From positions 167,833 to 231,832 of the forward strand of contig JAFTVX010000021.1 in NCBI GenBank assembly GCA_017465575.1: 64,000 nucleotides of DNA, given 5' to 3'. Source of the stretch: Alistipes sp. GTDB lineage: Bacteria > Bacteroidota > Bacteroidia > Bacteroidales > Rikenellaceae. Shown in pieces: positions 17,753-27,300 of this stretch. The notes under the pieces were generated by a model that searched no databases, was not told where the DNA came from, and worked only from the letters and a program-made list of their open reading frames with translations. Within the stretch, counting starts at the first letter, position 1, and each line of letters begins with the position of its first letter. A program made the position numbers and the translations under genes.

Positions 17753-18316
17753 ATGCAAAAGGCTGTTGAACAGTGTGTTGAGGTGCTACGCAAAGGTGGC
17801 ATCATCCTCTATCCCACCGACACGGTGTGGGGCATCGGCTGTGATGCTACAAACGAGGAGGCTGTGGCAAAGGTCTACGCCCTAAAGCGTAGCGAGGAGA
17901 AGCGCTCGATGCTCTGCCTTATGCGTGATGCCGATATGGTGGTGCGCTATGTCAATAAGGCACCCGGCATCGCTTTCGAGGTTATGGAGCTCTCGGATAA
18001 GCCCCTCACGGCAATCCTGCCGGGTGCTGTGGGCGTTGCACAGAACCTTGTTCCCGACGAGGGTACGCTCGGTGTTCGCATCCCGCAACACGACTTCTGC
18101 CAAGCTTTGCTCCGCAAGTTTGGCAAACCTATCGTCTCGACATCGGCAAATATCTCGGGCGAGCCTACGGCAAAGCGCCTAAAGGATGTTACGGAGGAGA
18201 TTTTGTCGGGCGTAGACTATGTTGTTCACCCCCGTTTCGAGGGTAAGCCCACCTTGAAGCCCAGCTCGATTATCGCCTTTGGCGAGGGTAACGAGGTGGA
18301 GATTATTCGTAGTTAA
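17753..18316 (+). CDS. Sua5/YciO/YrdC-family threonylcarbamoyl-AMP synthase
   Basis: Probably makes threonylcarbamoyl-AMP from threonine, bicarbonate and ATP for the t6A37 modification of ANN-decoding tRNAs. The 187-aa protein shows PTDTVWGIGCDAT (about 21-33), the KR of ALKRSEEKRSM, and the STSANISGEP nucleotide-binding segment. It lacks the C-terminal Sua5 domain, so it is the short YrdC/TsaC form. YciO-like paralogues of uncertain role have the same fold and cannot be excluded. Confidence 0.88.
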   Translation: MQKAVEQCVEVLRKGGIILYPTDTVWGIGCDATNEEAVAKVYALKRSEEKRSMLCLMRDADMVVRYVNKAPGIAFEVMELSDKPLTAILPGAVGVAQNLVPDEGTLGVRIPQHDFCQALLRKFGKPIVSTSANISGEPTAKRLKDVTEEILSGVDYVVHPRFEGKPTLKPSSIIAFGEGNEVEIIRS

Positions 18317-18322
18317 AGAGTT

Positions 18323-18730
18323 ATGGCAAAGCAACTTATTACCCCTGTGCAGAAGCGATTCTCGGAGGTCGACTCATTTATGCACATCAACAATATTTGG
18401 CAACAGAGCTACTTCGATATGGGCAAGACCGACTTCTATGTCAAGGTCTTGGGCATCGCTGGCGTCTTCGACCGTATGCGCATCATCACCGCCTCGACCC
18501 ACACCGACTATCTCGGTCAGGTGCGCCTGATGGACGATATCGTCGTTACGACCGATGTGTCGCGCTTGGGCAACAAGAGTATGACCCTCCACCAGCGCAT
18601 TATGTCGGGCGATAAGTGCCTCACAGAGAGCTCATCGGTGATGGTTGCCTTCGACTTCGAGTTGCAACAGACCGTTGCTCTCCCCGATGAGTGGCGCTCG
18701 AAGCTCGAGGAGTATCTTGTAACGGAATAA
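18323..18730 (+). CDS. Acyl-CoA thioesterase (4HBT hotdog family)
   Basis: A 135-aa hotdog-fold protein. The signature VQKRFSEVDSFMHINNIWQQSYFD (about 8-31) has the Asp and His-x-Asn pattern of 4-hydroxybenzoyl-CoA thioesterase-like enzymes, and the rest gives the expected alternating strand pattern. Substrate is not predictable, but a long-chain acyl-CoA ligase follows 13 nt later, so a role in acyl-CoA turnover is reasonable. It starts 6 nt after the Sua5-like stop codon. Confidence 0.85.
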   Translation: MAKQLITPVQKRFSEVDSFMHINNIWQQSYFDMGKTDFYVKVLGIAGVFDRMRIITASTHTDYLGQVRLMDDIVVTTDVSRLGNKSMTLHQRIMSGDKCLTESSSVMVAFDFELQQTVALPDEWRSKLEEYLVTE

Positions 18731-18743
18731 AATACCCAATAAT

Positions 18744-20648
18744 ATGAAAAGAACAATTATTGACCTTTTCGAGGAATCTGTAGCCAAGTATGGCTCGAAG
18801 GAGTTCCTCTTGGAGAAGCACAACGGCAAGTTTGAACCTACTACATACAATGATAGTTACGACTGCGCAATCAAGATTGGTGCTGGCTTGGCGGCTATCG
18901 GCATCGAGCGTTGCGACCGTGTCTCAATCCTTGCCGAGGGTTGCAACAACTGGATTATCTCGGAGCTCGGCTTGCTCTATGCAGGTGCTGTAAGCGTGCC
19001 TTTGTCGATAAAGTTGGAGGAGGCAAACGACCTCGTCTTCCGCCTCCGTCACGCCGATGTTAAGGCTATCTTCGTGTCGAGCTACCAGCTACCCAAGGTG
19101 CGCCGTATCTTGGCGGAGTTGCCCGACTTGAAGCATATCATCGTATGGGGCGATGTCAAGCTTGAGGCTAACGAGATGCCGTTGGAAGATGTTGTTGCTA
19201 AGGGTGTTGACTACCTTAAGGAGCATCGTGAGGAGTTTATGGCGATTGGTCGTAGCTTGCAGAATGACGACTACGCCACAATCACCTATACCTCAGGCAC
19301 TACCGCCGACCCCAAGGGTGTGGTGCTTACCCACCGCAACTATACCGCCAATGTCGAGCAGGCATTGTCCGTAGTGACCATTCCTCCCACTTGGCGCACA
19401 CTTATCATCTTGCCTCTCGACCACTGCTTTGCACATGTCGTAGGCTTCTATATTATGATTGCGTGCGGTGCCGCGGTGGCAACTACCGAGGTGGGTCGTA
19501 CACCTATGGAGACTCTGCGTAATGTCCCCGTAAATATCAAGGAGGTGCGCCCACACTTCTTGCTCTCTGTTCCCGCCTTGGCAAAGAACTTCCGCAAGAA
19601 TATCGAGACCACAATCCGCAAGAAGGGCAAGACCACGGAGCGCCTCTTCAACCTTGCACTCAAGACCTCGTATGCCTATCAGGCCGATGGCTACTCAAAG
19701 GGCAAGGGCTGGCGCTGTCTATTGAAGCCCGCTGTGGCGTTGTTCGACAAGATTCTCTACTCTAAGGTGCGCGAGGCATTTGGTGGCGAGTTGCAGTTCT
19801 TTATCGGTGGCGGTGCGCTGCTCGATGCGGAGCTTCAGCGCTTCTTCTACGCTATCGGCGTGCCTATGTTCCAGGGCTATGGTCTCTCGGAGGCAACACC
19901 CGTAATCTCGACAAATGCTCCATCGAAGGGCAACCACCGCTTTGGCTCGTCGGGTCGCTTGGTGAAGCCTCTCGAGATTAAGATTCTCGACGAGGAGGGT
20001 CGTGAGCTTCCCGTAGGCGAGAAGGGCGAGATTGTTATTAAGGGTGAGAATGTTATGGCGGGCTACTGGAAGAATCCCGACTCTACGGCAGACACCGTGC
20101 GTGATGGCTGGCTCTATACTGGCGATATGGGCTATATGTCCGATGACGACTTCCTATATGTGCTCGGTCGCTTCAAGAGCCTGCTTATATCGAGCGATGG
20201 CGAGAAGTATAGCCCCGAGGGTATGGAGGAGGCTATCGTTGATAAGTCGCCATATATCGACCAGGTTATCGTCTACAACAACCAAAATCCCTATACCATC
20301 GCACTCGTTGTGCCCTCAAAGGAGAACCTTAGTCGTGCCATCGAGGAGCGTGGCATCGAGGGTGATGCACGCTACACCGAGGCAGCGAAGATTATCGCCT
20401 CGGAGGTGGCGAAGTATCGCTCGGGTGGCGCCTATGCCGATGAGTTCCCCGACAGATGGGTGCCCGCCGTTATCGCCATTGCCGACGAGCCCTTCACCGA
20501 GCAGAACGGCTTGGTAAACAGCACAATGAAGGTTGTCCGCAACAAGGTAGAGAAGCACTTTGCCGATGCTATAGCCCACGCCTACACCCCCGAAGGCAAG
20601 GCCATAGATAATCCCCGCAACCTCACCGCAATCAAGAATTTCTTGTGA
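18744..20648 (+). CDS. AMP-forming long-chain acyl-CoA synthetase
   Basis: A 634-aa adenylate-forming enzyme that would activate fatty acids with ATP and CoA. The AMP-binding P-loop TYTSGTTADPKGVVLTHRN is at about residues 177-195. GYGLSEATPVIS (A5), GWLYTGDMGYMSDDDFLYV (A7) and LGRFKSLLISSDGEKYSPE (A8) follow in order. There is no membrane segment. It is the last gene of the murA-led run. Its final three residues, NFL, and its TGA stop codon are encoded by the first bases of a stop-anchored palindrome, which is odd and suggests the element inserted into or replaced the original 3' end. Confidence 0.9.
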   Translation: MKRTIIDLFEESVAKYGSKEFLLEKHNGKFEPTTYNDSYDCAIKIGAGLAAIGIERCDRVSILAEGCNNWIISELGLLYAGAVSVPLSIKLEEANDLVFRLRHADVKAIFVSSYQLPKVRRILAELPDLKHIIVWGDVKLEANEMPLEDVVAKGVDYLKEHREEFMAIGRSLQNDDYATITYTSGTTADPKGVVLTHRNYTANVEQALSVVTIPPTWRTLIILPLDHCFAHVVGFYIMIACGAAVATTEVGRTPMETLRNVPVNIKEVRPHFLLSVPALAKNFRKNIETTIRKKGKTTERLFNLALKTSYAYQADGYSKGKGWRCLLKPAVALFDKILYSKVREAFGGELQFFIGGGALLDAELQRFFYAIGVPMFQGYGLSEATPVISTNAPSKGNHRFGSSGRLVKPLEIKILDEEGRELPVGEKGEIVIKGENVMAGYWKNPDSTADTVRDGWLYTGDMGYMSDDDFLYVLGRFKSLLISSDGEKYSPEGMEEAIVDKSPYIDQVIVYNNQNPYTIALVVPSKENLSRAIEERGIEGDARYTEAAKIIASEVAKYRSGGAYADEFPDRWVPAVIAIADEPFTEQNGLVNSTMKVVRNKVEKHFADAIAHAYTPEGKAIDNPRNLTAIKNFL

Positions 20649-20763
20649 TAAGGGGTCTACTTCGGCCTCTCAGTCAGAAGCCCGAATGGGAAATACATTT
20701 CAGTATGTCCCATCCGGGCTTCTTCGTGTCGAGACCAAATTAGACCCCTTCTGACAAGAAATT
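20637..20763 (+). repeat. Stop-anchored nested palindrome, copy B (end of acyl-CoA synthetase)
   Basis: Begins AATTTCTTGTGATAAGGGG and ends CCCCTTCTGACAAGAAATT. The stop codon is the TGA of TTGTGA, one frame away from the TAA used in the other copies. The inner stem is AGAAGCCCGAATGGGAAATAC-type against GTATGTCCCATCCGGGCTTCT-type, different in sequence from copy A but of the same form. Confidence 0.85.
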
Positions 20764-21000
20764 GGTCGTGGGGCTGGGGAGGGGTGTTTGTTTGCGCTCC
20801 TTCAGAGCGCCTGCTACGCAGAGGGGTACGAGGGGTCGAAGGGGTACGAGGGGTCGAAGGGGTCAGAGGGGTGGTGAGGTTAGCAAGTGCCTTGATGGTC
20901 TTACCCACCTCGAAGTATGCACTTTCGCTATATCCCCCCCTTATGCCCCTTAGAACCCTTTTACCACTTGGGGCGATAGCCCGCAGGCGGAACGCCTGCA
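20764..21000 (+). repeat. G-array module (copy 1) with six GGGG runs
   Basis: Immediately after copy B. GGGG occurs six times in register every 9 nt between 20823 and 20871 (units such as GGGGTACGA and GGGGTCGAA). This could form a four-tetrad G-quadruplex in the transcript. A C-rich arm (20931-20975, with CCCCTTAGAACCC) can pair with it, and the closing hairpin GCAGGCGGAACGCCTGC ends the module. There is no gene here. Confidence 0.75.
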
Positions 21001-21051
21001 ACAACCTACGCCCCTCTCTCCAACTTTTCCTGAAAAAACTTGAAAACTTTT

Positions 21052-21081
21052 TTTGTTTTTAAAGTTTTCTTACTATCTTTG
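21052..21081 (+). promoter_or_regulatory. Promoter of the TetR-RND efflux operon
   Basis: TTTG at 21052-21055 and TATCTTTG at 21074-21081 are the -33 and -7 boxes with 18 nt between. Predicted start is near 21087, about 20 nt before the TetR ATG. Confidence 0.75.
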
Positions 21082-21105
21082 TCGCGGTATAAAAGCCCCA
21101 ATAGT

Positions 21106-21744
21106 ATGACGCAGAAGGAAATAATAATCGAATGTGCTGCCAAAATGTTTGTAACACAGGGTGTTAAGGCTGTGCGTATGGACGATATCGCTCAGGCATT
21201 GAGCGTGTCGAAGCGTACGCTATACGAGCTATTTGGCGACAAGGAGGAGCTTCTCTACCAGAGTATACGCCACTTCTCGTTGGAGTGTCGTCGTCGCCGT
21301 TTAGAGGCGGCACAGAGCATCGACAACGACCTTGAGGTGATGCTCACATCGATTCGTGATATGGTGTCGACAGCCCCCGAGGTGCGCAGAATGCGTCGTA
21401 ATATGAAGCGCTTCTATCCCGCAGTATTTGACCGTCTCAACAAGGATTCGCAGGTAAACTCTGATAGCGACCTTCGTGAGTGGATTGGTCGTTGCATCGA
21501 GAAGGGCTATATGACCAAGACCTCGAACTGCGACTTTATCGTAAGAATTCTCAATGAGAGCGTGCAGGGCATTATTGTTATCGAGGATGGCAATGAGCGA
21601 CTCGACTCGTTGGAGTTGATATCTATGGTATCCTATTCGCTTGTCATTTTTATCCGCGGTCTTTGCACAAAGGAGGGAATTGATATAATTGATAGCTGTT
21701 ACGATAAGTATTTTGGCAATATTCAGCCAATAGATTCGTTATAG
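21106..21744 (+). CDS. TetR/AcrR-family transcriptional regulator
   Basis: A 212-aa regulator. The N-terminal helix-turn-helix reads RMDDIAQALSVSKRTLYELF (about residues 25-44), typical of TetR proteins. The C-terminal all-helical domain would bind a ligand. An earlier in-frame ATG at 21040 lies upstream of the -7 box and adds a non-conserved hydrophobic stretch, so the ATG at 21106 is preferred. It precedes a complete tripartite efflux set by 42 nt and is very probably its regulator. Confidence 0.9.
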   Translation: MTQKEIIIECAAKMFVTQGVKAVRMDDIAQALSVSKRTLYELFGDKEELLYQSIRHFSLECRRRRLEAAQSIDNDLEVMLTSIRDMVSTAPEVRRMRRNMKRFYPAVFDRLNKDSQVNSDSDLREWIGRCIEKGYMTKTSNCDFIVRILNESVQGIIVIEDGNERLDSLELISMVSYSLVIFIRGLCTKEGIDIIDSCYDKYFGNIQPIDSL

Positions 21745-21786
21745 AGGGATAACAACGAAAATAGATAATTATATATATAAGGTAAA

Positions 21787-23196
21787 ATGAAAAAGTTATT
21801 CGTGATGATGTTGGGCATCGTGTCGCTCGGAGTGGCACACGCCCAGGTGCAGACCGAAGCCCAGAGCGTGCCTCAGCAGATAACGCTGTCGCTCGACCAG
21901 GCTATCGAGGTGGCTCTTTCGGAGAACCCCACAATCAAGGTTGCCAACCTTGAGGTGGAGCGTTACGACTATGTCTACAAGCAGACCGTGTCGAGCCTCT
22001 ATCCTCAGATTGATGCTTCGGCGCAGTACGCCTTGGCATTACGCCGTCAGGAGATGACCGAGGGTTTCTCGTTTGGCGGTAAGAACACATTCAATGTGGC
22101 GGGTAATGTTTCCCTGCCGTTGTTCGTGCCTTCGGTATACCGCCAGATGAAGCTTAACCGCACACAGATGGCTACTGCCGTGGAGAGTGCCCGTGCCAGC
22201 CGTATCGATATGGTGGCTGCGGTGCGTGCTGCCTACTACAATGTGTTGCTCGCCGAGCAGTCGTTGTCGGTGCTTCAGGAGGCTGTGGCAACTACCGAGC
22301 GTGTGGTAGAGAACACCAAGAACCTCTACGAGAATGGTCTTGCTGCCGAGTACGACTATATCACCGCCCAGGTGCAGCTCTCGAACCTCAAGCCCCAGAT
22401 TATCCAGGCAAACAACGGCATCAGCATCACCAAGCTTCAGCTCAAGATGTACCTCTCGATTCCCGAAGAGGTAGAGGTGGAGGTTACTGGCTCGCTCGAT
22501 GACTTCCGCGATATCGTACTCCTCGACGAGGACTACTCTTACGACCTTACGGATAACACCACGCTCCGCACCCTCGACCTTCAGAGCGAGTTGTTGGAGC
22601 ATCAGGAGAAGTTGATTCAGACAACCCGTATGCCCACCATCGCAGCCTTTGGTCAGATTTCGTATATCGGTCAGGAGCGTGTTGACCTTAGCGGTCTTAT
22701 GGGCGGCGCTATGGGTGGCGGTGGCGCACAGCAGTCTGCAACACGCGCTTCAGAGCAGTCGAAGTTCTGGTGGCAGTACCCCATCTCGGTAGGTGCGCAG
22801 ATTTCGATTCCCATCTTCTCGGGTCTTAAGAAGCACAACCAGCTCCGTGAGGTACGCAACCAGCGTATGCAGCTCGACCTTCAGCGCGACTATGCCGAGA
22901 AGGGTGTAAAGCTTCAGGTGCAGCAGTCTATCAACACCCTGCTCACTGCTCGCGAGACTATGCTCTCGAACGAGCTTACCGTGGAGCAGGCACAGAAGGC
23001 ATACGACATTTCGTATACCCGCTATGGCGCAGGTGCGGGCACAATCCTTGAGCTCAACAGCTCACAGCTCTCGCTGACACAGGCACAGCTCAACTACTCG
23101 CAGTCTATCTACAACTACCTCTCGGCACACGCAGAGTACCAGAAGGCACTCGGCACAGAGTTCTGGGTCGAGGAGGAGACCGCCACAGTTGAGTAA
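21787..23196 (+). CDS. TolC-like outer membrane efflux protein
   Basis: A 469-aa outer-membrane factor with a signal peptide (about 1-20, ending AHAQ). Two long helical/coiled halves (about residues 30-230 and 250-460) show the internal repeat typical of the OEP family, including QVQLSNLKPQ and the equivalent QLSLTQAQLNYSQ. A glycine-rich loop GLMGGAMGGGGAQ lies near residues 302-314. It forms the exit duct for the adaptor and RND pump encoded next, 40 nt downstream. Confidence 0.93.
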   Translation: MKKLFVMMLGIVSLGVAHAQVQTEAQSVPQQITLSLDQAIEVALSENPTIKVANLEVERYDYVYKQTVSSLYPQIDASAQYALALRRQEMTEGFSFGGKNTFNVAGNVSLPLFVPSVYRQMKLNRTQMATAVESARASRIDMVAAVRAAYYNVLLAEQSLSVLQEAVATTERVVENTKNLYENGLAAEYDYITAQVQLSNLKPQIIQANNGISITKLQLKMYLSIPEEVEVEVTGSLDDFRDIVLLDEDYSYDLTDNTTLRTLDLQSELLEHQEKLIQTTRMPTIAAFGQISYIGQERVDLSGLMGGAMGGGGAQQSATRASEQSKFWWQYPISVGAQISIPIFSGLKKHNQLREVRNQRMQLDLQRDYAEKGVKLQVQQSINTLLTARETMLSNELTVEQAQKAYDISYTRYGAGAGTILELNSSQLSLTQAQLNYSQSIYNYLSAHAEYQKALGTEFWVEEETATVE

Positions 23197-23236
23197 TCGA
23201 TACTAACCCCGAAAATAAGTAAAAAAGATAAAAGTT

Positions 23237-24262
23237 ATGAACAAGAGTTTTATTTTGGTGTTGGCGGCTATGGCTATGGTAGCCTGCAACACAACAAAGA
23301 GCAGTGAGCAGAATACCGAGGCTTCTGCCGTAGTGAAGGAGAAGGTGGCTGTTAAGACCGTTAAGGCAGAGCCCTCGGTGGTAAATCTCACCGAGACCTA
23401 CACCTCGGAGATTTTGCCCTTCAAGCAGAACGATATTACCCCTGCAGCTCAGGGCTTGCACATCGACCGCATCAGCGTAGATGTTGGCGACCATGTATAT
23501 GCAGGTCAGGTTATCGTAACCCTCGACCAGACAACCCTCAAGCAGCAGGAGCTCAACCTCGCTACAACACAGGACAACTACGACCGTATGGTGCCTGTGC
23601 ACGCAGCAGGTGGTATCTCTGACCAGCAGCTTACACAGATGAAGAATACGCTCGACTTGCAGAAGGAGGTTGTCGAGAACTTGCGCAAGAACTCGACCAT
23701 CAAGTCACCTATCTCGGGTGTCGTTACAGCGCGTAACTTCGAGAATGGCGACCTCTTTGCTTCGATGCCTATCTTGCACATTATGCAGATCAACAAGCTC
23801 AAGGTTAAGGCAAATGTTTCGGAGCAGTACTTCACAAGCGTGAAGGTGGGTCAGAAGGTTGATATCGAGGTAGATATCTTCCCTGGTGAGAAGTTCGAGG
23901 GCTCTGTATCACGCATCAACCCTGCGTTGGACTCGGCAACTCGTACATTCGGTGTTGAGATTACCATTCCTAACGCTAACGAGCGCCTTCGTCCCGGTAT
24001 GTATGCTCGTGCTACCTTCAATATGGGTCAGCGTGAGGGCTTGCTTATCGACGATGTTGCAGTACAGAAGCAGACTGGCTCGTCGGAGCGTTTCGTATAT
24101 GTCATCAAGGATGGCGTAGCGGAGTATCGCTTCGTTAAGGATGGTCGTCGTGTAGGCGATAAGGTAGAGATCTTGAGCGGCTTACAGGCTGGCGAGGAGG
24201 TTGCTACAACCTCGTTTGTACGCCTTAGCGATGGCGCCGAGGTAGAGATTGTGAACGAGTAA
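23237..24262 (+). CDS. RND efflux periplasmic adaptor (membrane fusion lipoprotein)
   Basis: A 341-aa adaptor with a lipoprotein signal ending at Cys17 (AMVAC), so it is lipid-anchored in the periplasm. Order: barrel-sandwich half (DRISVDVGDHVYAGQVIVTLDQ, about 77-98), an alpha-helical hairpin (100-150), the second lipoyl half (STIKSPISGVVTARNFENGD, about 154-173), then beta-barrel and membrane-proximal domains. It connects the RND pump to the TolC-like protein. It lies between those two genes in the operon. Confidence 0.93.
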   Translation: MNKSFILVLAAMAMVACNTTKSSEQNTEASAVVKEKVAVKTVKAEPSVVNLTETYTSEILPFKQNDITPAAQGLHIDRISVDVGDHVYAGQVIVTLDQTTLKQQELNLATTQDNYDRMVPVHAAGGISDQQLTQMKNTLDLQKEVVENLRKNSTIKSPISGVVTARNFENGDLFASMPILHIMQINKLKVKANVSEQYFTSVKVGQKVDIEVDIFPGEKFEGSVSRINPALDSATRTFGVEITIPNANERLRPGMYARATFNMGQREGLLIDDVAVQKQTGSSERFVYVIKDGVAEYRFVKDGRRVGDKVEILSGLQAGEEVATTSFVRLSDGAEVEIVNE

Positions 24263-24301
24263 TTTGGCTCAATGTCTTTAACTTACTAAACAAGTAAAAA
24301 G

Positions 24302-27300
24302 ATGAAAATTTACGAAACCGCGGTGCGAAAACCGATTTCGGTAGCACTGATATTCATAGGTGTCATCATCTTTGGTCTCTACTCACTCCGAGGCATTGGT
24401 GTTGACCACTACCCCGAGATTGATGTGCCCTATATCAGCGTTATTACCACCTACCCGGGTGGTAATGCCGAGGATATCGAGACCAACATCACCCGACTGC
24501 TCGAGGACCAGCTCAACTCGGTAGATAACCTCGAGAAGATTACCTCTAAGTCGTCGGATAATGTCTCTATCGTAACCCTCGAGTTTGAGTATGGTTGCGA
24601 CCTTACGGAGGCGGCAAACGATGTCCGCGATGTAGTGAGCCGCTCGCAGTCGTTGTTGCCTGACAATGTGGAGTATCCTACGGTGATGAAGTTCTCGTCA
24701 TCGATGATGCCTATTATGATGCTCTCGGTTACGGCCGATGAGAGCTATGCAGCGTTGGCCAAGATTCTCGACGACAAGATGGTCAACGAGCTTAATCGTG
24801 TCAACGGTATCGGTTCGGTGGCTGTTATCGGTGCTCAGGAGCGTGAGGTGCAGGTGAATGTCGACCCCAAGAAGTTGGAGGCCTATGGCCTTACCGTGGA
24901 GTCTTTGGGTCAGCTTATCGCTGCCGAGAATATCAATGTTCCTGCCGGTACACTCGACCTTGGCGACCAGACCTTCAACCTTAAGTCGGACTTGGAGTTC
25001 GACGATAGCCGTGAGCTCTTCGACATCGTGGTATCGAACCGCGGTGGCCGTACCGTGATGCTCTCGGATGTTGCCGAGATTAAGGATACCCTCGAGAAGG
25101 CAACGATGGACGAGCGTATCAATGGCCGTAAGGGTGTGCGTGTGATGATTCAGAAGCAGACAGGTGCCAACACCGTGCAAATTATCGAGGATGTGCAGGC
25201 TAAGTTGGAGGAGATTATCCCCACTCTGCCCAACGACTGTAAGGTGGAGACTATCTTTGAGTCGTCGCGCGAGATTAAGGATGCTATCAACTCGTTGGCA
25301 GAGACTATTATGTACGCCTTTATCTTCGTTATTTTGGTCGTGATGATATTCTTGGGTCGTTGGCGTGCAACCTTCATCATCTGTCTTACTATCCCTATCT
25401 CGCTTATCTGCTCGTTTATCTACCTCTTTGCCGTTGGCTCTACGCTGAATATTATCTCACTCTCGGCGTTGAGTATCGCTATCGGTATGGTTGTGGATGA
25501 TGCTATTGTGGTCTTGGAGAATATCACCACTCACATTGAGCGAGGCTCTAAGCCCAAGGAGGCGGCTATCTACGCTACTAACGAGGTGTGGTTGTCGGTT
25601 ATCGCCACCACATTGGTTGTCGTTGCGGTGTTTATGCCCCTTACAATGCTTCCCGGTATGGCAGGTATCTTGTTCCGTGAGTTGGGTTGGATTGTAACTA
25701 TTGTGGTGTGTGCCTCTACCGCAGCTGCGATTACGCTTACACCTATGATGTCGGCATACTTCCTCAAGATTGATGGCGCTGCCCACACCTACAAGGGTAT
25801 CGGCATCATCTACAAGCCTATCGATAGGTTCCTTGCGTGGCTCGATGGCGCTTATGCCCGTGCTCTTCGCTTTGTTGTGAAGTGGAAGAAGTCGGCAATC
25901 GCTGTGATGATGGCCCTCTTTGCTGTGTCGTTGCTGCTCGTTAGTCAGGTGCCTACGGAGTTCTTCCCCGCAACCGATAATGCGCGTATCACGATGACCG
26001 TGAAGATGCCTCAGAATGTCCATGTAGACTATACCACCCGTGTGGCTCGCCAGATTGATGAGCTTATCGCCGAGAAGTACCCCTACATCTTTATGGTCTC
26101 TACCTCGGCCGGTGCCAACTCTTCGGACAATGCCTTTGCCGCTATGCAGACCACAGGCTCGCACATCATCAACTATAATATCCGTATGCCTCGTCTTTCG
26201 GATATGGAGCGACCTACAATCTTCCAGATTGCCGATGAGTTGCGTGCGGAGCTTGCTGCAATCCCCGAGATTCGTGAGTTCTCTGTTACCCCCGGTGGTG
26301 GCGGTGGCTTTGGTGGCGGTAGCAGCACCGTCGATGTCAAGGTCTTTGGCCACAATATGGATAACGCTATGGCTACGGCAAAGGATCTTCAGGCTAAGAT
26401 GTCGAAGCTCTCGACACTGCGTGATGTTCAGCTCTCGCGTGAGGATTTGCAGCCTGAGTACAATGTTGTCTTCGACCGTGAGAAGATGGCTTACTATGGC
26501 CTTAGCACCGCTACTGCGGCACAGTTTATCCGTAACCGTATCTATGGTTATGAGTGTGCCAAGTATCGTGAGGATGGCGATGAGTACGATATCGTAGTTC
26601 GCTATGCCGAGCCCTTCCGTGAGTCTATCGAGTCGGTTGAGGATATCACACTCTATTCGGCTATGGGTCAGCCCATTAAGCTTAAGGATGTTGCGCGTGT
26701 CGAGGAGTCGTTCTCATCTCCTGAGATTGAGCGTGAGAATCGTCAGCGTATCGTTACCGTTAAGGGTGCGCTTGGTGCAGATGTAGCGTTGGGCGATGCT
26801 GTTGCCGAGGTTAGCGCTCTTATCGAGGACTACGATGTGCCTGCGGGTCTTGACTTGGAGATTGGTGGTACTATCGAGGATCAGAGCGAGGCCTTCGGTG
26901 ATATCGGCGTGTTGCTCGTGCTTATCGTCGTCTTGGTATACATCGTGATGGCTACGCAGTTCGAGTCGTTGAGCTATCCTATGATTATTATGTTTACCAT
27001 TCCCTTCGCAATGTCGGGTGTATTCATCGCGTTGTGGCTTACTGGTACCCCCTTGTCGCTGAATGCGCTTATTGGTGCTATCCTACTTGTGGGTATCGTT
27101 ACGAAGAACGGTATCGTGCTTGTAGACTATATGAACCTGCTTGTTGAGCGTGGCTCGTCGGTTAGTGAGGCTGTTATCGCCGGTGGTAAGAGCCGTTTGC
27201 GCCCCGTGCTTATGACCTCGCTCACTACCGTGCTCGGTATGTTGCCTATGGCACTCGGTATCGGTGAGGGTTCAGAGACTTGGCAGCCTATGGGTATCGC

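Noticed and set aside
15956-17758. 600-codon open frame antisense to murA and tdk
   Set aside because: It mirrors two well-recognised genes, has His/Leu/Asp-rich composition typical of a reverse-strand shadow, and shows no domain.
20823-20871. Possible CRISPR array
   Set aside because: The unit is only 9 nt with no spacers; the same holds for the 10- and 11-nt arrays and the TACCCAGAG blocks. No cas genes are present.
25457-26353. 298-codon open frame antisense to the RND pump
   Set aside because: Shadow frame of a recognised gene, composition biased, no family resemblance.
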